From assembly GCA_903925975.1 (NCBI GenBank), contig CAIYHG010000016.1:1-60611 (forward strand): DNA of 60,611 nt. Reading direction: 5' to 3'. Positions 19,023 to 28,267 of the stretch are shown here, piece after piece (position 1 is the first letter of the stretch; every line of letters starts with the position of its first letter). The notes below the pieces were generated by a model. It ran no database searches, was not told the DNA's origin, and saw only the letters and a list, made by a program, of their open reading frames with translations. The position numbers and the translations under genes are program-made. This stretch comes from an uncultured Acidobacteriia bacterium. Lineage in GTDB: Bacteria > Acidobacteriota > Terriglobia > Bryobacterales > Bryobacteraceae.

Positions 19023-19856
19023 ATGCAATATCGCCAGCTTCGGATCATTTCGGGAAAGGGCTCGGGGCCCGCGGAGTTTCGCGAGGCATTGCGCGGCATT
19101 GCGCTCGATAAGCAAGGGCGCCTGTACGCCGCGGGCGATTCGGAAGTGAAGGTCTTCGACACTGAGGGCGCGCTCGTGAGGCGTTGGCCCGCCGCACTGG
19201 CTCCTCATTCGGTGGCCGTGGCAGCCGATGGCGCCGTCTGGGTAGGGCAAACCGGGCAGATCGAGATCTTCAACGCCGAAGGCAAGCCGCGGCGCGTCTG
19301 GAAGGACGGCGCGCGCATGGGGCGCGTCACTTCCCTTGGGTTCTTCAACGGTTTCGTGCTGGTGGGCAACTCAGCCGAGCGGTGCATTCATCGCTTCGAC
19401 GCCACCGGCAAGTTCCTCAATACCATTGCCAAGAACAATCCGCTGGAAGGGCTGCACATTCCCAACGGAGTGGTGGATTTCGGAATCGATGCCCACGGCG
19501 TGATTCACGTGGCGAACCCGGGCAAGCACCGCGTGGAGCGCTTTTCGCTCGATGGCGCGCTCTTGGGACACATGGGCAAATTCACCGGACCCGACCCCAC
19601 CGGTTTCTCGGGCTGCTGCAACCCCACCAACGTGGCCGTGGCCGGGCTGAACCTGCTGTGCGTTACCGAAAAGGCCGGGCCGCGCGCCAAGATCTACGAC
19701 TACGCGGGCCAACTCATCGCGATAATCGACGCAGGCTTCGACCCGCTCACGAAGAACATGGATGTAGCCGTGGACGGGCGAGGGCGCGTCTTCGTTTCCG
19801 ATACGGCGAAGCTGGCGATATTCGTATTCGAGCCAGTGGGAGGACCCCTATCATGA
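19023..19856 (+). CDS. NHL-repeat six-bladed beta-propeller protein
   Basis: A 277-residue protein starting at ATG 19023. NHL-type repeats recur (GIALDKQGRLYAAGDSEVKV, SVAVAADGAVWVGQTGQIEI, GIDAHGVIHVANPGKHRVER, DVAVDGRGRVFVSDTAKLAI). No signal peptide is visible, so it may act in the cytoplasm, in contrast with the exported propeller just upstream. NHL propellers bind partners or RNA and some act as lyases; nothing here points to catalysis. Its stop overlaps the ATG of the next gene (ATGA), showing tight operon linkage. A conserved pair FSGCCNPTNVAV could bind metal, but this is speculative. Confidence 0.8.
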   Translation: MQYRQLRIISGKGSGPAEFREALRGIALDKQGRLYAAGDSEVKVFDTEGALVRRWPAALAPHSVAVAADGAVWVGQTGQIEIFNAEGKPRRVWKDGARMGRVTSLGFFNGFVLVGNSAERCIHRFDATGKFLNTIAKNNPLEGLHIPNGVVDFGIDAHGVIHVANPGKHRVERFSLDGALLGHMGKFTGPDPTGFSGCCNPTNVAVAGLNLLCVTEKAGPRAKIYDYAGQLIAIIDAGFDPLTKNMDVAVDGRGRVFVSDTAKLAIFVFEPVGGPLS

Positions 19857-20470
19857 GCGACGCGGTTAGCCGGCGGGAACTGCTCAGCAAACTGGTTCGG
19901 GGCTCGGTGCTGGCCGGTATGGGCGGCGCAGCTCTGTTCCTGGTAAAGAAAGCCAACGGCGAAATCGTCTGGCAGGTGGACGCTTCGCGGTGCGTCAACA
20001 GCCGCCTGGGCGAAGTGGGCGTGGAAGCGTGCACCCTGTGTACCAGCGAGTGCGTGGTTTCGCTTTCCGCGGTGCGCGCGGTGAACGACTTCTCGAAATG
20101 CGGGCGCTGCAACGTGTGCCCCGCCTATTTCGATATCACCAGCGCGGTGAACGAGCTGGGGCTGCCCAGCCAGAAGCTGTGCCCGCGCGATGCCATCACA
20201 CGCAAGATGATCGGTGCAGCCGACCCCGAAGACCCGGCCAACAATTTCTACGAATACGTCATCGACGAAGAGAAGTGCGACGGCTGCGGGCGCTGCGTGA
20301 TGAAGTGCAAGGCGCCGCTGGGGCTCGGGTCCATCACTCTGAAGGTGCGCTACAACAAGTGCCTCGATTGCAACCGGTGCGCGATCTCGCTTTCGTGCCC
20401 CAAGGACGCCGTCACGCAGGTGCCGAAAATGGCGGGCCTCGAAATTAAACTGGCGGAGCACACCGAGTAA
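19853..20470 (+). CDS. exported multi-cluster 4Fe-4S ferredoxin
   Basis: A 205-residue protein beginning with a twin-arginine style signal (SRRELLSKLVRGSVLAGMGGAA). Four cysteine groups follow: CTLCTSECVVSL, CGRCNVCPAYF, CDGCGRCVMKCKAPLG and CLDCNRCAISLSCPKDA. The pattern matches NapG/NrfC-like periplasmic ferredoxins that pass electrons to or from a membrane NapH-type partner, which is exactly the next gene. A periplasmic location is inferred from the signal. It starts inside the stop of the NHL gene and ends one base before the NapH-like start. Confidence 0.88.
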   Translation: MSDAVSRRELLSKLVRGSVLAGMGGAALFLVKKANGEIVWQVDASRCVNSRLGEVGVEACTLCTSECVVSLSAVRAVNDFSKCGRCNVCPAYFDITSAVNELGLPSQKLCPRDAITRKMIGAADPEDPANNFYEYVIDEEKCDGCGRCVMKCKAPLGLGSITLKVRYNKCLDCNRCAISLSCPKDAVTQVPKMAGLEIKLAEHTE

Positions 20471-20471
20471 C

Positions 20472-21446
20472 ATGCCCAGGGCCCTACGCGCGCTTTCGGT
20501 GGTGGTGTTGCTCCTGGCGGCAGCGGCGGCGCTGTGCGCGCAGGCCATCGAATACTCGCGCCCGGTGGAGACGGCCCCGCAGCAGGAAACCATCGGCGGC
20601 GGCTACAAGACTCCCGCCGTACAAAAACCGCTGCCCCGCGGATGGTGGCTCGATATTCTTGACGTGGTCCTGCTGTGCGCCGCAATGGGCGCATCGGTGT
20701 GGATCGTAATCAAGCGCCGCAAACGCCGCTGGCTGGTGGGGCTGAGCATCGCATCACTAGCCTACTTCGGTTTCTATCGCGAGGGTTGCATCTGCCCCAT
20801 CGGCTCCATTCAAAACGTGGTGGTGGCGCTGGCCGATCCGAAGTATTCAATCCCCATGGTGGCGATTGCGGTGTTCTTCATGCCGCTAGTGGTTGCGGTG
20901 TTTTTCGGGCGTGCTTTCTGCGGGGGCGTGTGCCCTCTGGGCGCGATGCAGGAGCTCGTGGTGATCAAGCCCTTGCGCGTCCCTAAGCGGCTGGACCAGG
21001 GGCTGGGGCTGCTCAAGTACGTATACCTGGCACTGGCGATCCTGTTTGCGTTGAAGCCCGCGCTGACGCGCGATTTTCTGATCTGCCGCTTCGATCCGTT
21101 CGTAGGCTTCTTCCGCTTCACGGGCGCGCCTTATATGCTCGCGACCGGCGGCGTGTTCCTGATCGGCGGCATGTTCATCGGGCGGCCCTACTGCCGCTAC
21201 CTGTGCCCCTACGGCGGATTGCTTTCGTGGTGCTCGCGGCTGGCGCGCAAGGGCGTGACGATTACGCCCGATAAGGAACTGGATTGCGGCCTGTGTACGG
21301 AGGCGTGTCCCTATGGCGCAATCGACCAGATGCGCGCGGTGGGCCGCAAGTGCCTGTATTGCGCGCGCTGCTACGCATCGTGCCCGTGCGACGGCGAACT
21401 TGCGCAAGCCAAGAAGGCGCTCGTCGGGATCGGAGGCGCTCAGTGA
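20472..21446 (+). CDS. NapH/NosR-like membrane 4Fe-4S protein
   Basis: A 324-residue polytopic membrane protein. A signal-like first span is followed by further hydrophobic segments near residues 60-95, 115-140, 170-195 and 215-235. Two CxxxCP membrane motifs (CICPIGSIQNVV, GGVCPLGAMQE) and CRYLCPYGGLLSW are typical of NapH/NosR/YccM proteins. The C-terminal ferredoxin part has CGLCTEACPYGAID and CLYCARCYASCPC. Such proteins connect the quinone pool or cytoplasmic donors with periplasmic ferredoxins. It is paired with the exported ferredoxin upstream, and its stop overlaps the GTG of the next gene. Confidence 0.88.
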   Translation: MPRALRALSVVVLLLAAAAALCAQAIEYSRPVETAPQQETIGGGYKTPAVQKPLPRGWWLDILDVVLLCAAMGASVWIVIKRRKRRWLVGLSIASLAYFGFYREGCICPIGSIQNVVVALADPKYSIPMVAIAVFFMPLVVAVFFGRAFCGGVCPLGAMQELVVIKPLRVPKRLDQGLGLLKYVYLALAILFALKPALTRDFLICRFDPFVGFFRFTGAPYMLATGGVFLIGGMFIGRPYCRYLCPYGGLLSWCSRLARKGVTITPDKELDCGLCTEACPYGAIDQMRAVGRKCLYCARCYASCPCDGELAQAKKALVGIGGAQ

Positions 21447-22333
21447 CCTCCGCTCAATTGCGCCGCGCCGCGTGGGCGGCAGGGGCCGTGATTCTCGCGG
21501 GGATTGCCATCCTGACCGCGGATTGGGTGATCGCCTCCATACGGGCGCCCAGGGACGACCGGACCGTCAAGGCGCTGCAACAGAAGGTAAAGGAAGATCC
21601 GGCTGTTTCGGCGAAGCTGGACGCGGAACAGAAGCGCATCACGGATGCGCGGCGCGCGCGGCGGATTAGGGATCGAGCCGTTGGTTGGACCTTGATAGCG
21701 TGCTCGGCGATTTTTCTCGGCGCGGTGAAGCGGCTGATCGCGCGCAGCGCACCGAAAGCCGTGGAGATGAGCAGGATCGCCGCCCCAATATCTACCGGGA
21801 AGAAGCGCAAGCGGAAGCGCAAAACCTGCTGCGGCGCGCACGCGCACGACCCGGCGGCCGCGCTGGACTTGGGCTTCGTCGATGAGGCTGTGGCGCAACA
21901 CGGACGCGGCAGAGAGGCCGCCATCCCGCTGCTGCAGGCCATTCAACAGCACTATCGCTATCTGCCGGACGAAGCCATGCGGCGGTTGTGCGAGATCACC
22001 GATATCACTCCGGCGGAAATCGCCGGCACGTCGTCGTTCTACGGGCAGTTCCGCAGCACGCCCGTGGGCAAGCACATCGTGCGCGTATGCCATGGCACGG
22101 CCTGCCACGTTGCGGGCGCGCGGCAGATTTCGGACGAGTTGCGGCGGCGCCTCAAGATTCCCGAGGGTTTCGATACCGACGCGGACCGCATGTTCACGCT
22201 CGAAGAAGTGGCGTGCCTGGGGTGCTGCAGCCTGGCGCCGGTGCTGATGGTGGACGAGCACACGGCGGGGCGGCTCACGCCCGCGACGGCCGCGGCGGCG
22301 CTTGAAGAGGTAGAGGAAAAGGAGCCGGCGTGA
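21443..22333 (+). CDS. membrane-anchored NuoE-like [2Fe-2S] subunit
   Basis: A 296-residue protein from GTG 21443. The C-terminal half (about 145-285) is a NuoE/HydC-type thioredoxin-fold subunit with four cluster cysteines: CHGTAC (216, 221) and CLGCC (258, 262). Ordinary NuoE proteins are near 160-180 residues. Here about 130 extra N-terminal residues contain two hydrophobic spans (about 8-32 and 80-98) joined by a charged helix, then a basic stretch KKRKRKRK before CCGAHAHD. This should tether the flavoprotein complex to the membrane. It overlaps both neighbours by start/stop bases. Confidence 0.87.
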   Translation: MTSAQLRRAAWAAGAVILAGIAILTADWVIASIRAPRDDRTVKALQQKVKEDPAVSAKLDAEQKRITDARRARRIRDRAVGWTLIACSAIFLGAVKRLIARSAPKAVEMSRIAAPISTGKKRKRKRKTCCGAHAHDPAAALDLGFVDEAVAQHGRGREAAIPLLQAIQQHYRYLPDEAMRRLCEITDITPAEIAGTSSFYGQFRSTPVGKHIVRVCHGTACHVAGARQISDELRRRLKIPEGFDTDADRMFTLEEVACLGCCSLAPVLMVDEHTAGRLTPATAAAALEEVEEKEPA

Positions 22334-24168
22334 AAGCGGCGGTAGAGATCCGGGTGGGGCTGGGTTCGTGCGGCGTGGCGAGCGGCGGGGAGCCCGTGCG
22401 CGACGCGTTGCTCGCAGTGGCAGCTCAGGCAGGCGCGAACGGCGTTGTGAAAGCCGTGGGCTGCAACGGCATGTGCCACCGAGAGCCCATGGTGGAAGTG
22501 GTGACGACCGATGGCCAGGCCACTCTCTACGGCAACGTGACGGCCGAGACCGCACGTAAGATAGCGCGCGAATACTTGCGGCCCAAAGGCCCGGCGAAGC
22601 GCGCTCGCTGGATGCTGGATAGCGCCGCGGCTCTCATTAACGAGAATGGAGCGGCGGCGGAACCAGCCGCCTGCCATCTGGACCGGCGGAGCGGAGCGGC
22701 GGGAACCTACCTCGGCAAACAGCAGCGCATCGTCCTCGAAAACTGCGGCGAAGTCGATCCGCTCAAGATTGACGACTACCTGGCGCGCGACGGCTACCGC
22801 GCGCTTGAGCGCTGCATCAAGGAGTCCACGCCCGAGCAGGTCATCGCGGCTGTCAGCGAATCGGGGCTAAGGGGACGCGGAGGCGCGGGCTTCCCCACGG
22901 GACGCAAATGGCAACTCGGCCACGCACAGGCGGGCGACGTCAAATACGTAATCTGCAACGGCGACGAAGGAGACCCGGGCGCGTTCATGGACCGCCTGGT
23001 GCTGGAATCGGACCCGCACCGCGTGCTCGAAGGCCTGGCTATCGCGGCGTTCGCCGTGGGCGCCGCCGAAGGCTATCTCTACATCCGCGCCGAATATCCG
23101 CAAGCCGTGCGCCACGTAAAGGCCGCTATCCTCCAGGCGGAAGAGCGCGGCATACTGGGCGCGAACATGTTCGGCACGGGCCGCTCGCTGCGCTTCGAAG
23201 TGCGGGAAGGCGCCGGCGCTTTTGTTTGCGGTGAAGAGACGGCGCTGATTCAATCGCTTGAAGGCAAGCGCGGCATGCCCCGCCTGCGCCCGCCCTACCC
23301 CGTGGAACGCGGCTTCCGCGGCAAGCCCACCATCATCAATAACGTAGAAACGTTGTCGTGCATTCCGTGGATCTTGCGCCACGGCCCACAGGCGTTCGCG
23401 GCATTCGGCACGGCCACCAGCAAGGGCACGAAGGTGTTTGCGCTCGCGGGAAAGATCAACCACGGCGGCTTGATCGAGGTCCCCATGGGGATGACCATCC
23501 GCGAAGTGGTCGAAGAGATCGGCGGAGGCATTAAGAACGGCCGCGAGTTCAAGGCGGTGCAACTGGGCGGCCCTTCGGGCGGCTGCATTCCCGCCCGGCT
23601 CGCCGGCACGCCCATCGACTACGACGCGCTGGCCCGTACCGGAGCGATCATGGGTTCGGGCGGCCTGGTGGTGCTGGACGACCGCGATTGCATGGTGGAC
23701 ATCGCGCGCTTCTTCCTGCGCTTCACGCAAGCCGAGTCTTGCGGCAAGTGCACCTTCTGCCGCATCGGCACGAAGCGCATGCTCGAGATCCTGGACCGGC
23801 TGTGCGAAGGCAAGGGCCGCAACGGCGATATCGAAAAGCTCGAAGAGTTAGCCGACTACGTCAGCCGCGGCAGCCTCTGCGGGCTGGGGCAGACTGCGCC
23901 CAACCCGGTGCTCACCACGCTGCGCTATTTCCGCGAAGAGTACGAACAGCACTTGCACGAGAAGCGTTGCGCCGCGGGCCGCTGCCCCACGCTCATTCAT
24001 TACCGCATCAATGACAACTGCATCGGCTGCACGCTGTGCGCGCAAGCGTGCCCCGTGGGCGCGATTACGTACCGCCCCTATGAGCGGCACGAGGTGGATG
24101 ACGCGCTCTGCACGCGCTGCGATATGTGCCGGCAGGCGTGCCAGGATGAGGCGGTCGAGGTAGCGTGA
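22330..24168 (+). CDS. NuoF/HydB-like FMN- and NAD(H)-binding subunit
   Basis: A 612-residue flavoprotein from GTG 22330. An N-terminal thioredoxin-like [2Fe-2S] domain carries C14, C45 and C49 (GCNGMCHREPMVEV). The NADH/FMN core follows, with GLRGRGGAGFPTGRKW (about 179-194) and ICNGDEGDPGAFMDR. The N3-type cluster is ESCGKCTFCRIGTKR. A C-terminal two-cluster ferredoxin domain (CIGCTLCAQACPVGAI, CTRCDMCRQACQDEA) is absent from respiratory NuoF but standard in the HydB/BfuB subunits of bifurcating hydrogenases and transhydrogenases. Overlaps with NuoE-like and NuoG/GltD-like genes indicate one complex. Confidence 0.9.
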   Translation: MKAAVEIRVGLGSCGVASGGEPVRDALLAVAAQAGANGVVKAVGCNGMCHREPMVEVVTTDGQATLYGNVTAETARKIAREYLRPKGPAKRARWMLDSAAALINENGAAAEPAACHLDRRSGAAGTYLGKQQRIVLENCGEVDPLKIDDYLARDGYRALERCIKESTPEQVIAAVSESGLRGRGGAGFPTGRKWQLGHAQAGDVKYVICNGDEGDPGAFMDRLVLESDPHRVLEGLAIAAFAVGAAEGYLYIRAEYPQAVRHVKAAILQAEERGILGANMFGTGRSLRFEVREGAGAFVCGEETALIQSLEGKRGMPRLRPPYPVERGFRGKPTIINNVETLSCIPWILRHGPQAFAAFGTATSKGTKVFALAGKINHGGLIEVPMGMTIREVVEEIGGGIKNGREFKAVQLGGPSGGCIPARLAGTPIDYDALARTGAIMGSGGLVVLDDRDCMVDIARFFLRFTQAESCGKCTFCRIGTKRMLEILDRLCEGKGRNGDIEKLEELADYVSRGSLCGLGQTAPNPVLTTLRYFREEYEQHLHEKRCAAGRCPTLIHYRINDNCIGCTLCAQACPVGAITYRPYERHEVDDALCTRCDMCRQACQDEAVEVA

Positions 24169-26219
24169 TGGTCAATCTCACCATCGACGGGCGGCGCATC
24201 GCGGCGGAGGCTGGCTCCACGGTATTGGCCGCGGCCAAATGGCTGGGCATCCGCATCCCCACGATGTGCCACGTGCCGGGTATCGAAGCGGCGGCATCGT
24301 GCTTCATTTGCGCGGTCCAGATCGAGGGACGCCGCGGGTTCTCGCCCGCCTGCGCCATGCCGGTTGCCGAAGGCATGGTGGTCCACACGGCCACAGACGA
24401 CGTGCGCAAAGCGCGGCGCATGGCTCTCGAACTGCTGCTTTCGGATCACGCGGGCGAATGCAACGCGCCGTGCGCGGCGCGCTGCCCGGCAGGCCTGGAT
24501 ATCCCCGGCTTCGTGGGAGGCATTGCGAGCGGCGATACGCCCGCCGCCATGCAAGTGATCTCTGAGCGGCTGGCGCTGGCCGGGTCCCTGGGGCGCGTGT
24601 GCCCTCGCCTCTGCGAGAAAGAGTGCCGCCGCTGCGATCTCGATGAAGGCCTGACCATCGGCGCTCTGCATCGCTATGTGGCGGATCTGGATCAGGCCGC
24701 GCCGCAGGCCTACCTGCCCGCGCGGGCGCAAGCCAGCGGCAAGAGCGTAGGCATTGTGGGAGCCGGTCCCGCAGGCCTTACGGCGGCGTATTACCTGCAG
24801 CAAAAAGGTCACGCATGCACGCTCTATGACGCGCAGCCGTTACCCGGCGGCATGCTGCGTTATGGCATTCCGGAGTACAGGCTGCCCAAGCAGGCGCTCG
24901 ATTCCGAAATTGCCTCCGTGCGCCAACTGGGCGCCGAGTCTCGCATGGGCAAGCGATGGGGCAGAGATTTCACTCTCGCCCAACTGCGCGAGCGCCATCA
25001 GGCGGTCTTCATCGCCATCGGCGCTCAAGGCGCCCAAGGGTTGCATTGTCCAGGAGAAGATCACGCTCTGCCGGGCATCGGGTTTCTCGAACAAGTGGCA
25101 AAAGGGGCCGCTCCGGAAATCGGTAGAGACGTGATCGTGGTGGGCGGCGGCAACACCGCGATGGATTGCGCGCGCACCGCCATCCGCTTGAGCGCGCGGG
25201 TGCGCGTGTTCTACCGCCGCACGCGGCAGCAGATGCCCTGCCTCATGGAAGAAGTGGAAGCCGCCGAAGCGGAAGGCGTTCACATCGAATATCTGGTGGC
25301 GCCGGTAAGCATCGAACTGCGAGGCTCTACGCTCGCCGTCACCTGCCGCCGGATGGAATTGGGCGAGCCCGATGCATCCGGGCGGCGCAGCCCCGTAGCG
25401 ATAGAGGGCTCCGAGTTCTCGGTGGAGTGCTCCAGCGTAATCACCGCTACGGGCCAATCCGTGGAGCGTTCCCTGGCCAAGAATGAAGGCCTGCGCGTGA
25501 CGGCGTGGGGCATCGCAGCGGACGAGCGCACCATGGCCGCGAGCCTGCCTGGCGTGTTTGCGGGCGGAGACGCGGTGCTGGGCGCGGATCTCGCCGTGCG
25601 CGCGGTGGCCGCCGGAAGATTGGCCGCGGCCGCAATTCATCAGTACATCACGGGCGAAGCGGTGACCGGGGAACCTGTATCCGCCGCGGTTACGATGCGG
25701 CCGGTGGATGACGAAGAACGCGCCGCCATGTTCCGCTCCATTGAGCAGGCGCCGCGCGTGCGCCTGCCGGAACTGGATATGGAGAGCCGCATTTCAAGCT
25801 TCGACGAAGTGGAAGGCGGACTCTCCGAAGCGGACGCTGTGCGCGAGGCGCGCCGCTGCATGACCTGCGGCTGCCGTAAGGCCGACTGCTGCACGATTCG
25901 CGCGCTGGCTACCGAATACGGAGCGGATGTAAGCCGCTACTCCGGCGCCCGGCGCCGTTTCGCGCAGGACGATTCGCATCCCGAGATCATTTACGAGCCG
26001 GGCAAATGCATCAGTTGCGACGCCTGCGTACGCATTGCCGGCGCGGCGGGTGAAGATTGGGGGATGTCTATGATCGGCCGCGGATTTGATGTGAGTGTGG
26101 CGCCACCGTTCGGAAAGCCTCTCTCGGAAGCCCTTGCCAAAACCGCCCGCCGTTGCGCCGAAGCGTGCCCCACCGGAGCGCTGGCGTTACGCACCAGGAG
26201 GGCCTGCGAGTGCAGATGA
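24165..26219 (+). CDS. NuoG-N / GltD fusion: FAD-dependent iron-sulfur oxidoreductase
   Basis: A 684-residue fusion (GTG 24165, or ATG 24168). Residues 1-80 form a plant-type [2Fe-2S] domain as in NuoG (MCHVPG, ASCFICAVQI, FSPACAMPV). A GltD/NfnB-type ferredoxin segment has CNAPCAARCPAGLDIPGF and CPRLCEKECRRCD. The FAD-binding loop GIVGAGPAGLTAAYYL (about 196-211) and NAD(P)-binding loop VIVVGGGNTAMDCARTAIRL come next. A C-terminal extension has CMTCGCRKADCC and CISCDACVRIAG with a distant CAEACPTGA. NuoE, NuoF and a GltD-like partner together match Stn/Bfu-type electron-bifurcating transhydrogenases. This similarity is from domain layout only. Confidence 0.87.
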   Translation: MMVNLTIDGRRIAAEAGSTVLAAAKWLGIRIPTMCHVPGIEAAASCFICAVQIEGRRGFSPACAMPVAEGMVVHTATDDVRKARRMALELLLSDHAGECNAPCAARCPAGLDIPGFVGGIASGDTPAAMQVISERLALAGSLGRVCPRLCEKECRRCDLDEGLTIGALHRYVADLDQAAPQAYLPARAQASGKSVGIVGAGPAGLTAAYYLQQKGHACTLYDAQPLPGGMLRYGIPEYRLPKQALDSEIASVRQLGAESRMGKRWGRDFTLAQLRERHQAVFIAIGAQGAQGLHCPGEDHALPGIGFLEQVAKGAAPEIGRDVIVVGGGNTAMDCARTAIRLSARVRVFYRRTRQQMPCLMEEVEAAEAEGVHIEYLVAPVSIELRGSTLAVTCRRMELGEPDASGRRSPVAIEGSEFSVECSSVITATGQSVERSLAKNEGLRVTAWGIAADERTMAASLPGVFAGGDAVLGADLAVRAVAAGRLAAAAIHQYITGEAVTGEPVSAAVTMRPVDDEERAAMFRSIEQAPRVRLPELDMESRISSFDEVEGGLSEADAVREARRCMTCGCRKADCCTIRALATEYGADVSRYSGARRRFAQDDSHPEIIYEPGKCISCDACVRIAGAAGEDWGMSMIGRGFDVSVAPPFGKPLSEALAKTARRCAEACPTGALALRTRRACECR

Positions 26220-27079
26220 AACCGGATTCGCGTATTCTCTACTGCGATTGCGCCTACGCGGCGGCCCTGCCTCCGGATGTGAAGCGGGAAGTCAGGCAGG
26301 CGCTGCGGGAATCCGGTCTCTCATTCGAAGCCGTTCCGGACCTTTGCGAATTGGCCGCGCGCAAGGCCCCGCTGCTGATGGAGTTGGCCGGCGCATCAAC
26401 GGTCACCATCGCCGCCTGCCATCCCCGCGCCGTCAAGTGGCTATTCGCGGCGGGCGGCGCCCCCCTGCGGAACGAAGGCGTGGAGTATCTCGATATGCGC
26501 GAGATTCCGGCCGAGCAGCTTCTAGCATCGATCAGGGAACTGGCCCGGGGTGAACGCACGGAGAGCGGCAAGTCCGATTCCATCACCACAACCGAAGACG
26601 CGGCCGCTGAAACGCCGGCATGGAAACCCTGGTTTCCCGTGATCGACTATTCGCGTTGCCAGAACTGCCAGCAGTGCCTTGGTTTTTGTCTCTTCGGCGT
26701 GTATGGCCTGGACGCCGACGGGAAGGTGCATGTGGCCAACCCCGCCAGTTGCAAGACGGGGTGCCCTGCCTGCGCGCGCGTGTGCCCCGACGCGGCCATC
26801 GTCTTCCCCAAGTATTTAAACGCTCCGATCAACGGCGGCGAGGCCAAGGAAAGCGACGCGGCCGCAGAGCCCGTAAAGCTGGATAAAGCCGCCCTGCTGA
26901 ATGGGGACCTCATGCAGGTCTTGCGAGACCGCGGCAAAGGCGGCCCACGTTTCGCGGCCGATCCGGCGCAGCTGCGAGCGGCGCAGGAACGCCTGGCCCA
27001 TCTGGCCGCGCCGCAGCGCCCGCCCGATATCACCTTGGACGCGCTTGCGGCCAAGCCGCCAAGTACGGAGCCGGCATGA
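26210..27079 (+). CDS. two-domain ferredoxin with HdrA/FlpD-like N-terminus
   Basis: The GTG at 26210 sits 8 nt from an AGGAGG site and gives 289 residues; ATG 26216 is the alternative and overlaps the previous stop. An N-terminal alpha/beta domain (about 1-110) has ILYCDCAYA and VTIAACHPRAVKWLF, recalling HdrA/FlpD-family sequences that handle delta-type iron-sulfur sites. A ferredoxin domain follows with CQNCQQCLGFCLFGVYGLD and CKTGCPACARVCPDAAIVFP. The tail (about 215-289) is charged and helical. It probably carries low-potential electrons from the upstream flavoprotein complex to the radical SAM protein encoded immediately downstream. The partner assignment is inference. Confidence 0.78.
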   Translation: MQMKPDSRILYCDCAYAAALPPDVKREVRQALRESGLSFEAVPDLCELAARKAPLLMELAGASTVTIAACHPRAVKWLFAAGGAPLRNEGVEYLDMREIPAEQLLASIRELARGERTESGKSDSITTTEDAAAETPAWKPWFPVIDYSRCQNCQQCLGFCLFGVYGLDADGKVHVANPASCKTGCPACARVCPDAAIVFPKYLNAPINGGEAKESDAAAEPVKLDKAALLNGDLMQVLRDRGKGGPRFAADPAQLRAAQERLAHLAAPQRPPDITLDALAAKPPSTEPA

Positions 27080-28266
27080 TTACCAGCTTCGCCCTGCGCG
27101 CGATGACGGAAATCGATCCGCGCCTGCTGGCGAAATTTGCCTATACCTGCGGAGTGAAGGGAATCCGTTCGGTGGAGTTGCACAAGAAGCGGCTGGAACG
27201 GGGCGAGTACTTCCCGCCGTTTCTCTTCCTCTCGATCACGTCCAGTTGCAATTTGCGCTGCCAGGGTTGCTGGGTGGATGTGGAAGGTCCCGCGCGAAAG
27301 CTGGAGACAAGCGACATCAATCGCGTAATCGCTCAGGCCAAAGCGCACGGCAACAGTTTCTTCGGCCTCCTCGGCGGAGAGCCATTCCTGCACCCCGGCG
27401 TGTTCGACGTCCTGGCCGCCCATCCGGATTGCTACTTCCTGCTCTTCACCAACGGCCACTTCATTACCGGCGAGGCCGCCGCCCGGATGCGGGAACTGGG
27501 CAATGTGTCACCGCTGATCAGCATCGAAGGAGACGAAGCCGTTAGCGACGGCCGGCGCGGCCGCCCGGACGTGTACGAGCGGACCCTGGCAGGGCTGGAG
27601 AATTGCCGCCGCCACAAGCTGATCACGGGCGTGGCAACCAGCGTGTGCCAAACCAACATCGATCTGGTCTCCGAGGCATGGCTCCGCAAGCTCATCTCCA
27701 TGGGCGTTCACTACGCCTGGTATTACACCTATCGCCCCGTGGGCCCGAATCCGGCGCCGGGTCTCGCGCTTACTCCCGAACAGATGTTGCAGGTGCGGCG
27801 GCTGATCGTGCGCCTGCGGGCGCAACTGCCCATCGGCATCGTGGACGCGTATTGGGATGACCAGGGCGCCGCGCTCTGCCCCATGGTTACGGGCATGAGC
27901 CATCACATCGGCCCTTCGGGAGACATCGAGCCTTGCCCCGTCATTCAGTTCGCCAAGGAATCCATTCACGATGGCGGCAACATCTTCGATGTAATGACGC
28001 AGTCGAAATTCCTGAGCGACTTCCGCAAGACAGCCGCAAGCGCCACACGGGGATGCGTGATTCTGGAACGCCCCGATCTGGTGGCGGAACTCGTCGCCAG
28101 GCATGGCGCGCGGGATACCACCCAGCGCCAGAGCGCGCTGCGAGAACTGCTTTCTTCCCCCCCGCGCGGCAGCCAGCATAGCCCCGGGAACGAAATGCCG
28201 GAAGAACACTGGGCCTATCGCTTCGCCAAGAAGCATTGGTTCTTCGGATTCGGAGCATATATCTAA
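27076..28266 (+). CDS. radical SAM protein of unknown substrate
   Basis: A 396-residue enzyme with the cluster-binding CNLRCQGCW motif (about 55-63), the SAM-binding LLGGEPFLHPG, and ISIEGDEAVSDGRRG. The C-terminal part has GPSGDIEPCPVIQFAKESI, where an auxiliary-cluster or SPASM-like region often lies. The overall layout resembles elongated radical SAM proteins such as HpnH-type adenosylhopene synthase, but clear HpnH hallmarks were not seen. Being encoded just before an isoprenyl synthase and terpene cyclases points to a lipid or terpenoid substrate. Its ATG overlaps the ferredoxin stop. Confidence 0.88.
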   Translation: MITSFALRAMTEIDPRLLAKFAYTCGVKGIRSVELHKKRLERGEYFPPFLFLSITSSCNLRCQGCWVDVEGPARKLETSDINRVIAQAKAHGNSFFGLLGGEPFLHPGVFDVLAAHPDCYFLLFTNGHFITGEAAARMRELGNVSPLISIEGDEAVSDGRRGRPDVYERTLAGLENCRRHKLITGVATSVCQTNIDLVSEAWLRKLISMGVHYAWYYTYRPVGPNPAPGLALTPEQMLQVRRLIVRLRAQLPIGIVDAYWDDQGAALCPMVTGMSHHIGPSGDIEPCPVIQFAKESIHDGGNIFDVMTQSKFLSDFRKTAASATRGCVILERPDLVAELVARHGARDTTQRQSALRELLSSPPRGSQHSPGNEMPEEHWAYRFAKKHWFFGFGAYI

Positions 28267-28267
28267 T

